Origin: Seohaeicola sp024304985
Lineage (GTDB): Bacteria; Pseudomonadota; Alphaproteobacteria; Rhodobacterales; Rhodobacteraceae
Assembly (NCBI RefSeq): GCF_028802875.1
Contig: NZ_JARAMP010000007.1
Span: 1 to 64,000 of the forward strand
Direction of reading: 5' to 3'
DNA: 64,000 bases
A model generated the notes under the pieces. It saw only the letters and a list, made by a program, of their open reading frames with translations. It searched no databases and was not told the origin of the DNA. Within the stretch, counting starts at the first letter, position 1, and each line of letters starts with the position of its first letter. Made by a program: the position numbers and the translations under genes. Below are positions 1-7,827 of the stretch, in pieces.

Positions 1-1
1 G

Positions 2-145
2 CCGATGCGGAATGTCGTCTATGAACGGTTCGACTATGGCGGGGTTCTGGCGGCCCGGCAGGACCGTCGCCGCACCTTCGGATTCATCAGCCTGCTTCTG
101 GGCCTGACCGCGCTGATCGCGGTGGTCACGCGCGGGCTGGTTTGA
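2..145 (+). CDS. Small membrane protein, possibly cut by the window edge
   Basis: The open frame runs from the window edge to a TGA at 143-145. It reads an Arg-rich amphipathic stretch and then one hydrophobic segment (about 18 residues, GFISLLLGLTALIAVV) just before the C terminus, so it is probably a single-pass or tail-anchored membrane protein. An ATG at position 5 would give a complete 46-residue protein, but the upstream bases are not visible, so it may equally be the tail of a longer gene. I do not recognise the family. Confidence 0.5.
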   Translation, partial: PMRNVVYERFDYGGVLAARQDRRRTFGFISLLLGLTALIAVVTRGLV

Positions 146-173
146 CGGGAGGAAACGCAATCACGGTGACCGC

Positions 174-193
174 CGCGTGGAAAGAGCCACGCG
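174..193. terminator. Hairpin after the first gene
   Basis: Perfect 7-bp inverted repeat (174-180 with 187-193) around a 6-base loop, 28 bases past the stop of the first gene. There is no T-run, so intrinsic termination is plausible but not assured. It lies between that gene and the end of the convergent small gene at 213. Confidence 0.4.
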
Positions 194-212
194 AAGCTGC
201 GTGATGGCTGTG

Positions 213-365
213 TCACAGCCCCCAGGCGCTCAAAGCCAGGGCGCTGGAGGCGGCCGAGACTGCAAGACCTGCGATAAGCCACCAACTGAAGATCCGATCG
301 GCATCGCGATCTGATCGGATTTGCAGGGTGTTGAGTTTCTCGAAGAGGCGCTCGAAATCCGGCAT
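213..365 (-). CDS. 50-residue membrane protein of unknown function
   Basis: Predicted protein of 50 residues with a charged N-terminal half (MPDFERLFEKLNTLQIRSDR) and one C-terminal transmembrane helix rich in Ala, Ser and Leu. The frame stays open to 440, but I place the start at 365 because GGAG stands six bases upstream of that ATG, while the upstream candidates lack a ribosome binding site. No family is recognised. It converges with the first gene across a short hairpin. Confidence 0.5.
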   Translation of the reverse strand: MPDFERLFEKLNTLQIRSDRDADRIFSWWLIAGLAVSAASSALALSAWGL

Positions 366-794
366 CGCAAACTCCGTTTCATAAAGGTGTTGAGCAGGTG
401 GGCACGCAGGAGGCTCACCCGGGGCGTTCCGGAGGGTCAAAGCCCCATGGACTGCAACGCCATGGGGTTTGGTTGTCCGATCACCTGTCGGAAATTGACA
501 AAGCCCCCTGTCCGATGTGGCGCGAATATCGGGCAGGAGAGCTTTGCCAGCTGCGGGGTCAAAAATCCGGCGAAATGTGGTTGCCTGTAACTCGCTACAC
601 GGATCACTTTAGCCAGCCGGGGGCTGGGGGCGATACCGTCGGAAACTACTTACGCGGTAGATTTGTCATGACCGTCTGTGCCTGCGTCCGTGTGATCCGG
701 GCCGCGCTGACGATCCACGGCGGGGGAGGCTTTCGGTTCCGGGGATGTGCCCGCTTGCCGAACGGGTCAGGCGCGACTGGTCCCGACCGACCAC
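366..794. other. Gene-poor stretch with one copy of a recurrent motif
   Basis: No convincing gene. Open frames on both strands (for example plus-strand 398-901) lack ribosome binding sites and recognisable protein character. Bases 632-652 contain a sequence resembling stretches at 8987-9008 and 43921-43943 (core CGGAAA-N-TAC-Y-TA); the match to the third copy is 17 of 21 bases. The next functional signal is the sigma-type promoter at 795. Confidence 0.4.
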
Positions 795-819
795 GGAACG
801 ATCCGCGATCTGTCCGGTT
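795..819 (+). promoter_or_regulatory. EcfG-type general stress promoter (GGAAC-N17-GTT)
   Basis: GGAAC at 795-799 and GTT at 817-819 are separated by 17 bases, the arrangement recognised by EcfG sigma factors of Alphaproteobacteria. The site ends 26 bases before the ATG at 846, leaving room for a short leader with its ribosome binding site. Four other sites with identical spacing stand before stress genes in this window. Confidence 0.65.
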
Positions 820-845
820 GAAGGAGACAGAAGTGGAGAGAGAAC

Positions 846-1205
846 ATGACGGAAGACAAACAATCGACCAAGGCGTTGCGCAAGAAGAACAACGTGATTG
901 ATCAGCGCCAGCAGCAGATCGACCCGGCGGGTCATCACCGCGTTGATCCCAACGAGGCCGCCAGACGGTCGCAGAAGCAGCCGGGACAGGATCTGACGGA
1001 TCCGCATCGGGTGCTTGCGTCCTCGGACGACCCCAAGCGGGACACAAGCAAGCTGGATCAGCCGGGACGCCGCGAGAATGCCCAAGGGGAACATGCCGGT
1101 TCGGCACATGCGCCTGAGGCCTTCGACAGCAAGAACCCGGAGAAGCAGGGTGTCGGCGTCAAGGAACAGGGGTCCGAGCGCAAGAAGCCCGCGCAGGACG
1201 GATAG
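846..1205 (+). CDS. Hydrophilic, probably disordered stress protein
   Basis: Predicted protein of 119 residues, extremely rich in Gln, Lys, Asp, Glu, Arg and Pro, with no hydrophobic core, signal peptide or membrane segment, so it is probably intrinsically disordered. A strong ribosome binding site (GGAGAGAG) precedes the ATG. An EcfG-type promoter lies just upstream, which supports a role in general stress, perhaps desiccation or osmotic protection; that function is inferred from composition and context only. The flavoprotein gene starts two bases after its stop, so the two are probably cotranscribed. Confidence 0.6.
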   Translation: MTEDKQSTKALRKKNNVIDQRQQQIDPAGHHRVDPNEAARRSQKQPGQDLTDPHRVLASSDDPKRDTSKLDQPGRRENAQGEHAGSAHAPEAFDSKNPEKQGVGVKEQGSERKKPAQDG

Positions 1206-1206
1206 G

Positions 1207-2076
1207 TTGACGCTACAGGATTGCGTGATCGTGGGCGGCGGCCCCGCCGGGCTGACGGCGGCGCTGTATCTGGCGCGGTTCCTGCGGCGCGTCACGGTGT
1301 TTGACGGGGGGGACGGGCGGGCGCGCACGATTCCGCGAACGCATAACCAGCCTGCCTTTCCCGACGGAATCCCGGGGCCGGATCTGCTTGATGCGATGCG
1401 CGCCCATGCGCTGGCCTATGGGGCCCGGATCGAGACGGGGCTCGTCGCCCGCATCGAGGCATGGGAGGGCGCTTTCCGGATCACGACGGACCGGCAGATC
1501 GTTGTCGCGCGCAGCGTGATCCTGGCCATGGGGGTTTTCAACCATCGCCCGCCCCTGTCGCGCCGGGACCATGATCGGGGTCTGGCCGGGGGATTGATCC
1601 GCTATTGTCCCGTCTGCGATGCCTATGAGGTGCGTGACCAAAGGATTGCGGTCCTGGGGCAGGGTGTTCACGGATCTGACGAGGCGCGGTTCATCGCCAC
1701 CTATTCCCGCAGAGTCATGTTGATCCCGCCAGCGGGTGTGCATGTCGTCGCGCAGGGCAAGATACCCACGCCGGAGGCGCCCATGCGCTGTGTCACGCTG
1801 GAAGAGGCGGAGGTAGTCGTCACGCTGGAGAACGATGAGCACCATCGCTTCGACACGCTCTATGTGGCATTGGGCACGACTCCGCGCACGGATCTGGCCA
1901 GCCAGCTTGGACTGCGGCTGACACCGGGCGGGTATGTCGTGACTGACGCAAGGCAGAGATGCAGCCTTGACGGGATATATGCCATCGGTGATCTGACCGA
2001 GGGGCTGGACCAGATCGCCGTGGCGATGGGGCAGGGGGCGCAGGGAGCGATGGCGGTTCACAATGATTTGGGCTGA
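1207..2076 (+). CDS. FAD/NAD(P)-dependent oxidoreductase, thioredoxin reductase-like
   Basis: Predicted 289-residue soluble flavoprotein. The N terminus has the FAD-binding Rossmann motif VGGGPAGLTAA (residues 9-19), residues 134-137 are a CPVC pair at the position of the thioredoxin reductase redox disulfide, a second nucleotide-binding stretch (VLGQGVHGS) follows, and the C terminus has the FAD-contact motif YAIGDLTEGLDQ. I chose TTG 1207 because it is the first start after the preceding stop and leaves the FAD motif about nine residues in. The family reduces small redox partners with NAD(P)H; the partner is unknown. It follows the stress-promoter gene at 846 by one base, so it probably belongs to the same stress operon. 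Confidence 0.8.
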   Translation: MTLQDCVIVGGGPAGLTAALYLARFLRRVTVFDGGDGRARTIPRTHNQPAFPDGIPGPDLLDAMRAHALAYGARIETGLVARIEAWEGAFRITTDRQIVVARSVILAMGVFNHRPPLSRRDHDRGLAGGLIRYCPVCDAYEVRDQRIAVLGQGVHGSDEARFIATYSRRVMLIPPAGVHVVAQGKIPTPEAPMRCVTLEEAEVVVTLENDEHHRFDTLYVALGTTPRTDLASQLGLRLTPGGYVVTDARQRCSLDGIYAIGDLTEGLDQIAVAMGQGAQGAMAVHNDLG

Positions 2077-2130
2077 CGCCTGAGCACTGGGATAAGTGCG
2101 GATCATCCCTTGGGGTGCAGATGGTTGGAA

Positions 2131-2148
2131 GGCGCGCCGAAGCGCGCC
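2131..2148. terminator. Hairpin terminator between convergent genes
   Basis: Perfect 7-bp GC stem (2131-2137 with 2142-2148). On the minus strand the loop reads TTCG, a very stable tetraloop. It sits between the stop of the flavoprotein gene (2076) and the end of the convergent secreted-protein gene (2160). No long T-run follows. Confidence 0.5.
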
Positions 2149-2159
2149 GTCCTGTGACC

Positions 2160-2669
2160 TTAGAGGTCTTTGGTCGCTTCGCAGATCTCGTCCATCTGTT
2201 CGGCTGTCACGTCCAGGACGGGCATTGCGCCATCGGTCGTCGTGCCGGTGGTCGCGCCAGTGCTGCCGGTGGCCGTGCTGTCCGTGGTCGTGGCCGTGCT
2301 GCCGGTCGTGCTGTCGGTGGTCGCGGTGGAGGTGCCGCCGCTGCCGGTTGCGCTGCCAGTCGTGGTCCCGGTGGTGGACCCGGTTGTGGTGCTTGCACTG
2401 TCGGACGACTTGGCGTGCATTTCGCAATCGCGGCGGATCATGTCCTTGTCTTCGTCAGACAGGGTTGCCCACTGGTTTGCGATCTCGGACGCGTCGCGGA
2501 CCTTGGTGCCCTCATCGGTGAACAGGGCCGGACGGAGGGTTTCCGACCAGTCGCTGCCATAGGTGCCGGCACCCGAACCCGCGCCGGTTGTCGCGGCTGT
2601 CGTCTGGGCGAAGGCCGGAATCGCGGCCAGTTGGGTGGCGAGTGTCAGGATGATGAACGTGCGTTTCAT
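2160..2669 (-). CDS. Secreted protein with Thr/Ser/Gly low-complexity tract
   Basis: Predicted 169-residue protein. Residues 1-22 form a clear Sec signal peptide ending in AFA-Q. A conserved-looking segment follows (about residues 35-85; SDWSETLRPALFTDEG, then an Asn/Trp/Asp-rich stretch and a Cys). Next comes a tract of about 60 residues made almost only of Thr, Ser, Gly, Ala and Asp, then a short Asp/Glu-rich end containing a second Cys. It is probably periplasmic, and the two Cys could form a disulfide. I do not recognise the family. The repetitive tract makes length variation between strains likely. Confidence 0.65.
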   Translation of the reverse strand: MKRTFIILTLATQLAAIPAFAQTTAATTGAGSGAGTYGSDWSETLRPALFTDEGTKVRDASEIANQWATLSDEDKDMIRRDCEMHAKSSDSASTTTGSTTGTTTGSATGSGGTSTATTDSTTGSTATTTDSTATGSTGATTGTTTDGAMPVLDVTAEQMDEICEATKDL

Positions 2670-2877
2670 GTTGGTCTCCAGATTGGTGTGAGGGGTCTTG
2701 GGCTGTGGGTGCGACGGTTGCGCGACCCACGGTGAGACAATGGCAACCTGCGTCCTTCGTTCCGGCTCGGCGCGGCCCGGGGCGGGGTCTGTCGGCGGGA
2801 TACTGCCACTTGCCTGTCAGGCGCCCTGCGTAATGGGGGTATCTGTCAGAGCGGCTGGTTGGCGTTGGTCCGCCGTT

Positions 2878-2904
2878 CCCCGTCACGGGCCTGCCATGAC
2901 GGGG
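2878..2904. terminator. Hairpin downstream of the esterase gene
   Basis: 8-bp perfect inverted repeat (2878-2885 with 2897-2904) around an 11-base loop, 20 bases past the stop of the minus-strand esterase gene. This is the expected place for its terminator. A T-run is lacking. Confidence 0.4.
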
Positions 2905-2923
2905 CTGAGGGCTGATCCGGCGG

Positions 2924-4084
2924 TCAGTCCTGTTTGTGCTGCAGGAAGAAGCGGACCATCTCGCGCGAGGCGTCGGGGCCCTTGGGATCCGTATAGCTGC
3001 CGCTGGACTGCCCGCCGGACCATGCGTGGCCCGCGCCGTCGATTTCCCAGTGCTCGGCCTTGCTGTTGCCGTTGGGCAGAGAATGGCGGGTCAAGCGATA
3101 GTTGCGCCCGCCTTCGGAGACACCGTCAAGCCTGGCGCGCTTGGTTCCGGGGCGGGGGCCAAGGCTTTGGGCGATGACCGCATCCCCATTGCTGGGATGG
3201 ACCGTGCTGTCTGCAAGGCCGTGAAACACGATGGCGGGAATGGATTTGCCCAAGGCCGACCCCTCGGCACCGCTGCGCATCGCGCTGAAGGCAGAGGGCA
3301 TGTCGCGTGCCGCGCCGACCGGCAGGCCGGAATGCACGCCGATGGCCGCGAACACTTCGGGGTAGGCCGCGCCCATGATGGCGGCGATGGCACCGCCTGC
3401 GGACAGGCCTGCGATATAGATGCGGGCCGGATCGACCTCATGGCTGGCCAGAATGTCGGTGACGATTCCGGCGATCACGCCGGGTTCGCCCCGGTCGCGC
3501 ACCTGATCCTCGGGGCGAAACCAGTTCCAGCATTTCTGCATGTTGGCCCCGTTGGTCTGGGCCGGCCAGGCGATGAGGACGCCGAATTCCTCGGCCAGCT
3601 GGTTCATGCCGGTGCCGTTGGCGAAATCCTCGGGCGATTGGGTGCAGCCGTGCATCATCACGATCAGCGGAACCGGCCCCGCGGGCAAAATGGCCGGCAC
3701 ATAGAGGCGATAGTCGCGGCTGCCCTGTGCGGAACTGTGGGTCAGAGACAGGAATTGAGCATCCTGGGGCAGATCCGTCGCGGCTGGGGTGCGGGAGTGT
3801 GGGTTCGCCATCCCCGCCGCCGCGATGTCGCGCAGCGTCGCGCCAAGCCGCTTGCGTGCACGGCGCGTTGCGGTTGCGACCGGAGAGGCTTTCAGCGCGG
3901 CGACAGGTTCATCAAGGCGGGTGAAGCTGCCTTCGATCGCGTCATCGCCGGTGCCTGCCGTGTCGGCAGCGGGAGCCGGCGCGCCCTTGAGCAGACTCTG
4001 GATCAGGGCGGTCGCCTCGTCCAGTTTGCCGGCACGCGTGAGATCGGTGGCCCGGGACATGCCGCGGGCGAATGAATGTTTCAT
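2924..4084 (-). CDS. PHB depolymerase-family esterase
   Basis: Predicted 386-residue alpha/beta hydrolase of the LpqC / polyhydroxybutyrate depolymerase family. The catalytic triad is readable: nucleophile Ser228 in GLSAGG, Asp292 in HGLADSTVHP and His353 in GAGHAWSGG. The oxyanion region VMMHGCTQSPEDFA begins near residue 142, and CWNWF (185-189) is typical of this family. No signal peptide is visible, so it is probably cytoplasmic or uses another export route; the first 100 residues are a poorly conserved helical and Ala-rich extension. The likely reaction is hydrolysis of short-chain polyhydroxyalkanoate or other esters, but the natural substrate is unproven. An RHH regulator gene ends 22 bases upstream, which indicates a two-gene operon. 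Confidence 0.8.
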   Translation of the reverse strand: MKHSFARGMSRATDLTRAGKLDEATALIQSLLKGAPAPAADTAGTGDDAIEGSFTRLDEPVAALKASPVATATRRARKRLGATLRDIAAAGMANPHSRTPAATDLPQDAQFLSLTHSSAQGSRDYRLYVPAILPAGPVPLIVMMHGCTQSPEDFANGTGMNQLAEEFGVLIAWPAQTNGANMQKCWNWFRPEDQVRDRGEPGVIAGIVTDILASHEVDPARIYIAGLSAGGAIAAIMGAAYPEVFAAIGVHSGLPVGAARDMPSAFSAMRSGAEGSALGKSIPAIVFHGLADSTVHPSNGDAVIAQSLGPRPGTKRARLDGVSEGGRNYRLTRHSLPNGNSKAEHWEIDGAGHAWSGGQSSGSYTDPKGPDASREMVRFFLQHKQD

Positions 4085-4106
4085 GGGTCTCTTTCAGAGT
4101 TGAAGA

Positions 4107-4523
4107 TCAGATGAGGCGATCAGCCAGTGCGGTCTTGACCGCCTCGCTGGCCTGGAGTGTGCCCAGAACGGACAGGGATGAAATCGTGTCGCGGGCCAGA
4201 TCCGCCGTCACATCCGGCGCGATCACGGCCAGACCCAGAATACGGATGTCCAGCATCTCCTGAGCGGTTTGCGCCGCCAGAAGTTCGTCGCGCGTGATAT
4301 GGCGCAGACCAAGATCCACGCTGCGGCGGATGACGATCTGGCGCACCGTTTCGGCGTGGCGGTCGATCTGGTTGCGGATGGCCGTGCGGATGAAGTCGCT
4401 GCGGTTGGAATAGAACCCTTCGCGCACCAGAAGTTCGATCTGGCCAAGGTCAACGAAGCCGAGGTTGATGGTGATCTTTTCGGAGTCGGGTGTTTTCGGC
4501 GCGGGGGGCGGTGTTTGGGCCAA
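4107..4523 (-). CDS. Ribbon-helix-helix (CopG-type) regulator, TTG start
   Basis: Predicted protein of 138 residues. Residues 18-55 read as a ribbon-helix-helix DNA-binding domain (KITINLGFVDLGQIELLVREG then YSNRSDFIRTAIRNQID), and a helical C-terminal part follows. I chose TTG 4523 because GGAGGA lies six bases upstream; the in-frame ATG at 4544 has no ribosome binding site and would remove the operator from the leader. A 30-bp palindrome covers the Shine-Dalgarno region, so the protein probably represses its own gene and the adjoining esterase gene. RHH proteins bind such palindromes as pairs of dimers. Paired RHH and PHB-depolymerase-like genes suggest control of a polyhydroxyalkanoate-related function. 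Confidence 0.7.
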   Translation of the reverse strand: MAQTPPPAPKTPDSEKITINLGFVDLGQIELLVREGFYSNRSDFIRTAIRNQIDRHAETVRQIVIRRSVDLGLRHITRDELLAAQTAQEMLDIRILGLAVIAPDVTADLARDTISSLSVLGTLQASEAVKTALADRLI

Positions 4524-4533
4524 GGGAGATCCT

Positions 4534-4563
4534 CCATAGACCATCTGTATGGATGGTATATGG
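4534..4563 (-). promoter_or_regulatory. 30-bp operator palindrome overlapping the RHH gene ribosome binding site
   Basis: Arms 4534-4545 and 4552-4563 match at 11 of 12 positions around a 6-base spacer; the inner six bases (ACCATC / GATGGT) are perfect. The palindrome overlaps the first bases of the Shine-Dalgarno GGAGG (complement of 4531-4535). Its size suits two RHH dimers. Autoregulation is inferred. Confidence 0.6.
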
Positions 4564-4597
4564 ATGTTTGAAACCCGATCACAAGGGCCAATGCTAC

Positions 4598-4621
4598 GGA
4601 CAGGGGCCATCGCCCCTGTCC
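4598..4621. terminator. Hairpin downstream of katE
   Basis: Perfect 10-bp stem (4598-4607 with 4612-4621) with a 4-base loop, 12 bases past the katE stop on the minus strand. It is strong and well placed but has no T-run. It separates katE from the RHH-esterase operon, which is transcribed in the same direction. Confidence 0.55.
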
Positions 4622-4633
4622 AGCGCGTCATTG

Positions 4634-6727
4634 TCAGGCGATGAAGGCGGCTTCCCGCTCCCAGAAGCGTCCTCCTTTGCATCCGGTCAGGAAATCGCTG
4701 GTCGATGCATCATCGGACAACATGTGGAAGCCGTCATCCTGAGCCTCGGACAGGCCGCAGGCCGCGAGAAGCGGTGCCGCACTGTCGGACAGGCCAAGGT
4801 GTTTGCAATGGACATAGGCGTCCTGCAGGAAGGCTATGGCGGCGGGCGAGGCGGTCAGGCTGTCATCGCCCGGCAGGACGGCGATGGCATCAAAGAGGAC
4901 GGAAGGTGCGCCGCCGATCTGGTCTGTCACGGGGTGCAGATTGTCCTTGCTGCAGATCGCCCCGCCGATCCTTGGCGCGATCACCCGCAGCAGGCCACCC
5001 GCGGCCGTAACGGCCTCTTCCAGTGCCTTGAGCAAGCCACCGTCAAAGCCGTCGCTGATCATGACGCCCAGATTCCGGCCCTTGAAGTCACCGGGAGGGT
5101 TCATCTGGATGCTGAGCGCCGCCGACGCCTGCAATTCCATCATCGTGGGGCGCGCGGCGGGGGCGGGTTCGGGCATGATGCTTATGCCGAGGCGGTCCGC
5201 CGCATCCTGCGCCAGCCATTCGTCGATGTTCATCAGATGCGCGACCATGCGGACCCGGATGTCGGCTTCGTGGCATTTCGACAGTTCAAAGACGAGGGCC
5301 GACAGCAGGTGGTCCTGTTCGGACGGTGTCTGGCTGATGTAGAATTGCCGCGCCTGACTGTAGTGGTCTGCGAAACTTTCGGGCCGCAGGCGCATCTTGG
5401 GACCGATGACCGGGGCCTTGTAGCTGACATAGCCTTCCAGCGGATGGGCGCGCGGGCCTTCACCCCAACCGTTCGGTTCATAATTGACGCGGCCTTTGCG
5501 CGCGGCGGTCTGCATATGGCCGTCCTGCTGGAAATTGGACACCGGGCAGCCCTTGGGCGCGTTGATCGGCAGCTTGGTGAAGTTGGGGCTGCCCAGACGC
5601 TTCAGCTGCGTGTCGAGATAGGAAAAATTCCGGCCCTGCAACAAGGGGTCATCGGTGAAGTCGATGCCGGGGATGACATTGCCGGTGCAGAAGGCGACCT
5701 GTTCGGTTTCCGCAAAGAAGTTGTCCACGGCGCGGTCAAGCCGCATGGTGCCGACGATCTGGACGGGGCAGTCCTCTTCGGGGATGAGCTTTGTCGGGTC
5801 CAGCACGTCAAAGGCGAAGTCATCGGCAAATTGCTGATCGAACAGTTGCACGCCCAGATCCCATTCCGGGAAGTCGCCCCGGTCGATGGCATCCCACAGG
5901 TCGCGCCTGTGGCGGTCCGGGTCTGCGCCGTTGCTTTTGACAGCTTCGTCCCAAAGCACCGATTGCAGCCCCATCTTGGGTTTCCAGTGGAACTTTACGA
6001 AGGTGGAGGCGCCGTCGGCGTCCACGAAGCGGAAGGTATGCACGCCGAACCCTTCCATTGTGGTGAAGGAGCGCGGGATCGTGCGATCGGACATCTGCCA
6101 CATGACCATGTGCATCGCCTCGGGCGTCAGCGAGATGAAGTCCCAGAAATTGTCATGCGCCGATTGCGCCTGCGGAAAGTCGCGGTCAGGGGCGGGTTTG
6201 ACGGCATGGACCAGATCGGGAAACTTGATCGCGTCCTGAATGAAGAACACCGGGATGTTATTGCCCACAAGATCCCAGTTGCCGGCATCTGTGTAGAACT
6301 TGACGGCAAATCCGCGCACGTCGCGCGCCAAATCGGGCGAGCCCTTGCTGCCGGCCACGGTCGAGAAGCGGACGAAAACCTCGGTCTCTTTGCCAGCGGC
6401 GGCGAAAGGGGCCGCCTGTGTGACATCGGCAAGGGCGCGCGAGCAGGTGAAGGTGCCATGGGCACCATAGCCGCGGGCATGCACGACGCGTTCGGGAATC
6501 CGCTCGTGGTCGAAGTGAAAGATCTTCTCCCGCAGGGCGAAATCTTCCAGCAGGGTCGGGCCGGGGGCGCCGGGGCGCAGGGAATTCTGGTTGTCCGCGA
6601 TCACGACGCCTTGCGCGGTGGTCAGACGCTCGTCCCCTTCGGCGGCGTGCTGGTGGATCTCGCCGCCCGCCCCGGTGGCCGAGGTCAGGGCCGTGATGTC
6701 GGTGCCTTGTTGTTTCGGGGGTGTCAT
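4634..6727 (-). CDS. katE: Large-subunit catalase (HPII / KatE type)
   Basis: Predicted 697-residue monofunctional haem catalase, which breaks hydrogen peroxide into water and oxygen in the cytoplasm. The length fits clade-2 large-subunit catalases (about 700-750) with a C-terminal class-I glutamine amidotransferase/DJ-1-like domain, seen here from about residue 550. Active-site features include distal His83 in RVVHARGYGAHG, the GNWDLVGNN segment carrying the distal Asn, and the haem-ligand Tyr in RNFSYLDTQ near residue 370. The ATG at 6727 is preceded by AAGGA at a good distance; the frame stays open further upstream but without a binding site. An EcfG-type promoter at 6777-6801 indicates stress-sigma control, as is common for katE. 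Confidence 0.93.
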   Translation of the reverse strand: MTPPKQQGTDITALTSATGAGGEIHQHAAEGDERLTTAQGVVIADNQNSLRPGAPGPTLLEDFALREKIFHFDHERIPERVVHARGYGAHGTFTCSRALADVTQAAPFAAAGKETEVFVRFSTVAGSKGSPDLARDVRGFAVKFYTDAGNWDLVGNNIPVFFIQDAIKFPDLVHAVKPAPDRDFPQAQSAHDNFWDFISLTPEAMHMVMWQMSDRTIPRSFTTMEGFGVHTFRFVDADGASTFVKFHWKPKMGLQSVLWDEAVKSNGADPDRHRRDLWDAIDRGDFPEWDLGVQLFDQQFADDFAFDVLDPTKLIPEEDCPVQIVGTMRLDRAVDNFFAETEQVAFCTGNVIPGIDFTDDPLLQGRNFSYLDTQLKRLGSPNFTKLPINAPKGCPVSNFQQDGHMQTAARKGRVNYEPNGWGEGPRAHPLEGYVSYKAPVIGPKMRLRPESFADHYSQARQFYISQTPSEQDHLLSALVFELSKCHEADIRVRMVAHLMNIDEWLAQDAADRLGISIMPEPAPAARPTMMELQASAALSIQMNPPGDFKGRNLGVMISDGFDGGLLKALEEAVTAAGGLLRVIAPRIGGAICSKDNLHPVTDQIGGAPSVLFDAIAVLPGDDSLTASPAAIAFLQDAYVHCKHLGLSDSAAPLLAACGLSEAQDDGFHMLSDDASTSDFLTGCKGGRFWEREAAFIA

Positions 6728-6776
6728 GTGCAAATCCTTCTGGCGCAGATTGGTTGTTGTCTGGCGATGATGTGAC

Positions 6777-6801
6777 AACACCGGCCTCTTGCTGGCGTTC
6801 C
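6777..6801 (-). promoter_or_regulatory. EcfG-type promoter of katE
   Basis: Read on the minus strand, GGAAC (complement of 6797-6801) is followed after 17 bases by GTT (complement of 6777-6779). It ends 49 bases before the katE start. Both spacing and sequence fit the alphaproteobacterial general-stress promoter. Confidence 0.7.
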
Positions 6802-6923
6802 AAGACGTCTCGTCGCGTCGGGGGCCTGTGGGGCGTGAAGCGGGAAACCGCCCAGCCGGGGGCACCGGCCGCGCCATTCTTGGCCGCTTGCGGATAAAAC
6901 GCCGCCCTGCCGGGCGGTGCAGG

Positions 6924-6948
6924 GGAACGATTTGCCTGCGTCAGGGTT
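6924..6948 (+). promoter_or_regulatory. EcfG-type promoter of the glsB-like operon
   Basis: GGAAC at 6924-6928, 17 bases, then GTT at 6946-6948, 40 bases before the start at 6989. With the katE promoter it forms a divergent pair of stress promoters about 120 bases apart. Confidence 0.7.
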
Positions 6949-6988
6949 GAGTCGCTGAACATTCCCACAACAGGAAGGCAAGCGTGCC

Positions 6989-7240
6989 ATGGGCATCATC
7001 TGGACCATCATCATCGGCTTTCTGGCCGGGGTCATCGCAAAATTCATCACGCCGGGGGACAACAAGCCCTCGGGTTTCATCCTGACGACCATCCTTGGCG
7101 TGATCGGCGCCTTCGTGGCCACTTACCTTGGGCAGGGCCTTGGGTGGTATGGGCCGGGAGAGGGGGCCGGGCTGATCGGTGCTGCGGTCGGCGCGATCAT
7201 CGTCCTGATGGTCTGGGGCTTCATGCAACGGCGCGGTTGA
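6989..7240 (+). CDS. GlsB/YeaQ/YmgE-family stress membrane protein
   Basis: Predicted 83-residue inner membrane protein with three hydrophobic helices (about 2-18, 31-48, 60-78) joined by Gly-rich turns; GLIGAAVGAIIVL is typical of the transglycosylase-associated / GlsB family. These proteins are commonly stress-induced but their biochemical role is unsettled. An AGGAAGG-type ribosome binding site precedes the ATG. First gene of a probable four-gene operon (6989-8634) behind an EcfG-type promoter. Confidence 0.85.
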   Translation: MGIIWTIIIGFLAGVIAKFITPGDNKPSGFILTTILGVIGAFVATYLGQGLGWYGPGEGAGLIGAAVGAIIVLMVWGFMQRRG

Positions 7241-7275
7241 GCTGAATTCAACCCTCGCAATATCGGAGAGATACA

Positions 7276-7767
7276 ATGTCGAAATCCACGCCTTCCCTTC
7301 TGGCCCTGCTGGGTCTTGTGGCCGTCGCAGGCTATCAGAACCGGGGTTGCCTCAGCGATATGCTGGACGATGCCCGTCAGAACACCGGGTCCCCCGCACC
7401 CAACACCCCTGAACGGGACGGGTTTCTGACCGAGATCGTCGGGCTTTTTCAGGGCGGCAGCCCTGATGGCAGCAGCGGGGAGTCGGTTCTTTCGCGCGGG
7501 CTTGGTGATCTTGTTGGCCGATTCCGGGATGCCGGACGCGGGGAGATGGCAGAAAGCTGGGTCTCGACGCAGGCCAACCGGCCGATGAATGTCGCGGAGC
7601 TGGAGGATGCTCTGGGGCATGAGACTCTGGACGATCTGGGCCGGAAGACCGGTCTGTCGCGCGAGGAGCTGCTGCTGCGGCTGAACGTGGCTTTGCCCGA
7701 AGTCGTCAATCGCTTCACCCCGCAAGGTCGGCTGCCGACTGGTGACGAGATGCACGGGCTGACCTGA
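7276..7767 (+). CDS. YidB-family (DUF937) protein
   Basis: Predicted 163-residue protein. A hydrophobic N terminus is followed by a Ser/Pro/Gly-rich linker and then a C-terminal domain (about residues 75-155) with the YidB-type pattern SWVSTQANRPMNVAELEDALG and GLSREELLLRLNVALPEVVNRFTPQG. The family function is unknown. It starts 35 bases after the GlsB-like gene, with its own GGAG binding site, in the same stress operon. Confidence 0.75.
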   Translation: MSKSTPSLLALLGLVAVAGYQNRGCLSDMLDDARQNTGSPAPNTPERDGFLTEIVGLFQGGSPDGSSGESVLSRGLGDLVGRFRDAGRGEMAESWVSTQANRPMNVAELEDALGHETLDDLGRKTGLSREELLLRLNVALPEVVNRFTPQGRLPTGDEMHGLT

Positions 7768-7827
7768 GACATGCTTTGTCGTCGGGGTCCACGATCCCGC
7801 GACACCAACCTGAAAAGGAACTTCACC

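Noticed and set aside
398..901. Plus-strand frame upstream of the stress protein
   Set aside because: It crosses the promoter and the true start at 846, lacks a binding site, and its translation is irregular.
2255..2400. Repetitive GTC/GTG-rich tract as a CRISPR or tandem DNA repeat
   Set aside because: It has no constant repeat-spacer pattern and is explained by the Thr/Ser/Gly coding tract of the secreted protein.
4490..6775. Long plus-strand open frame of 761 codons
   Set aside because: It is the opposite-strand shadow of katE and its neighbour; the reading is rich in Gly, Arg and His without domains, while katE on the other strand is unmistakable.
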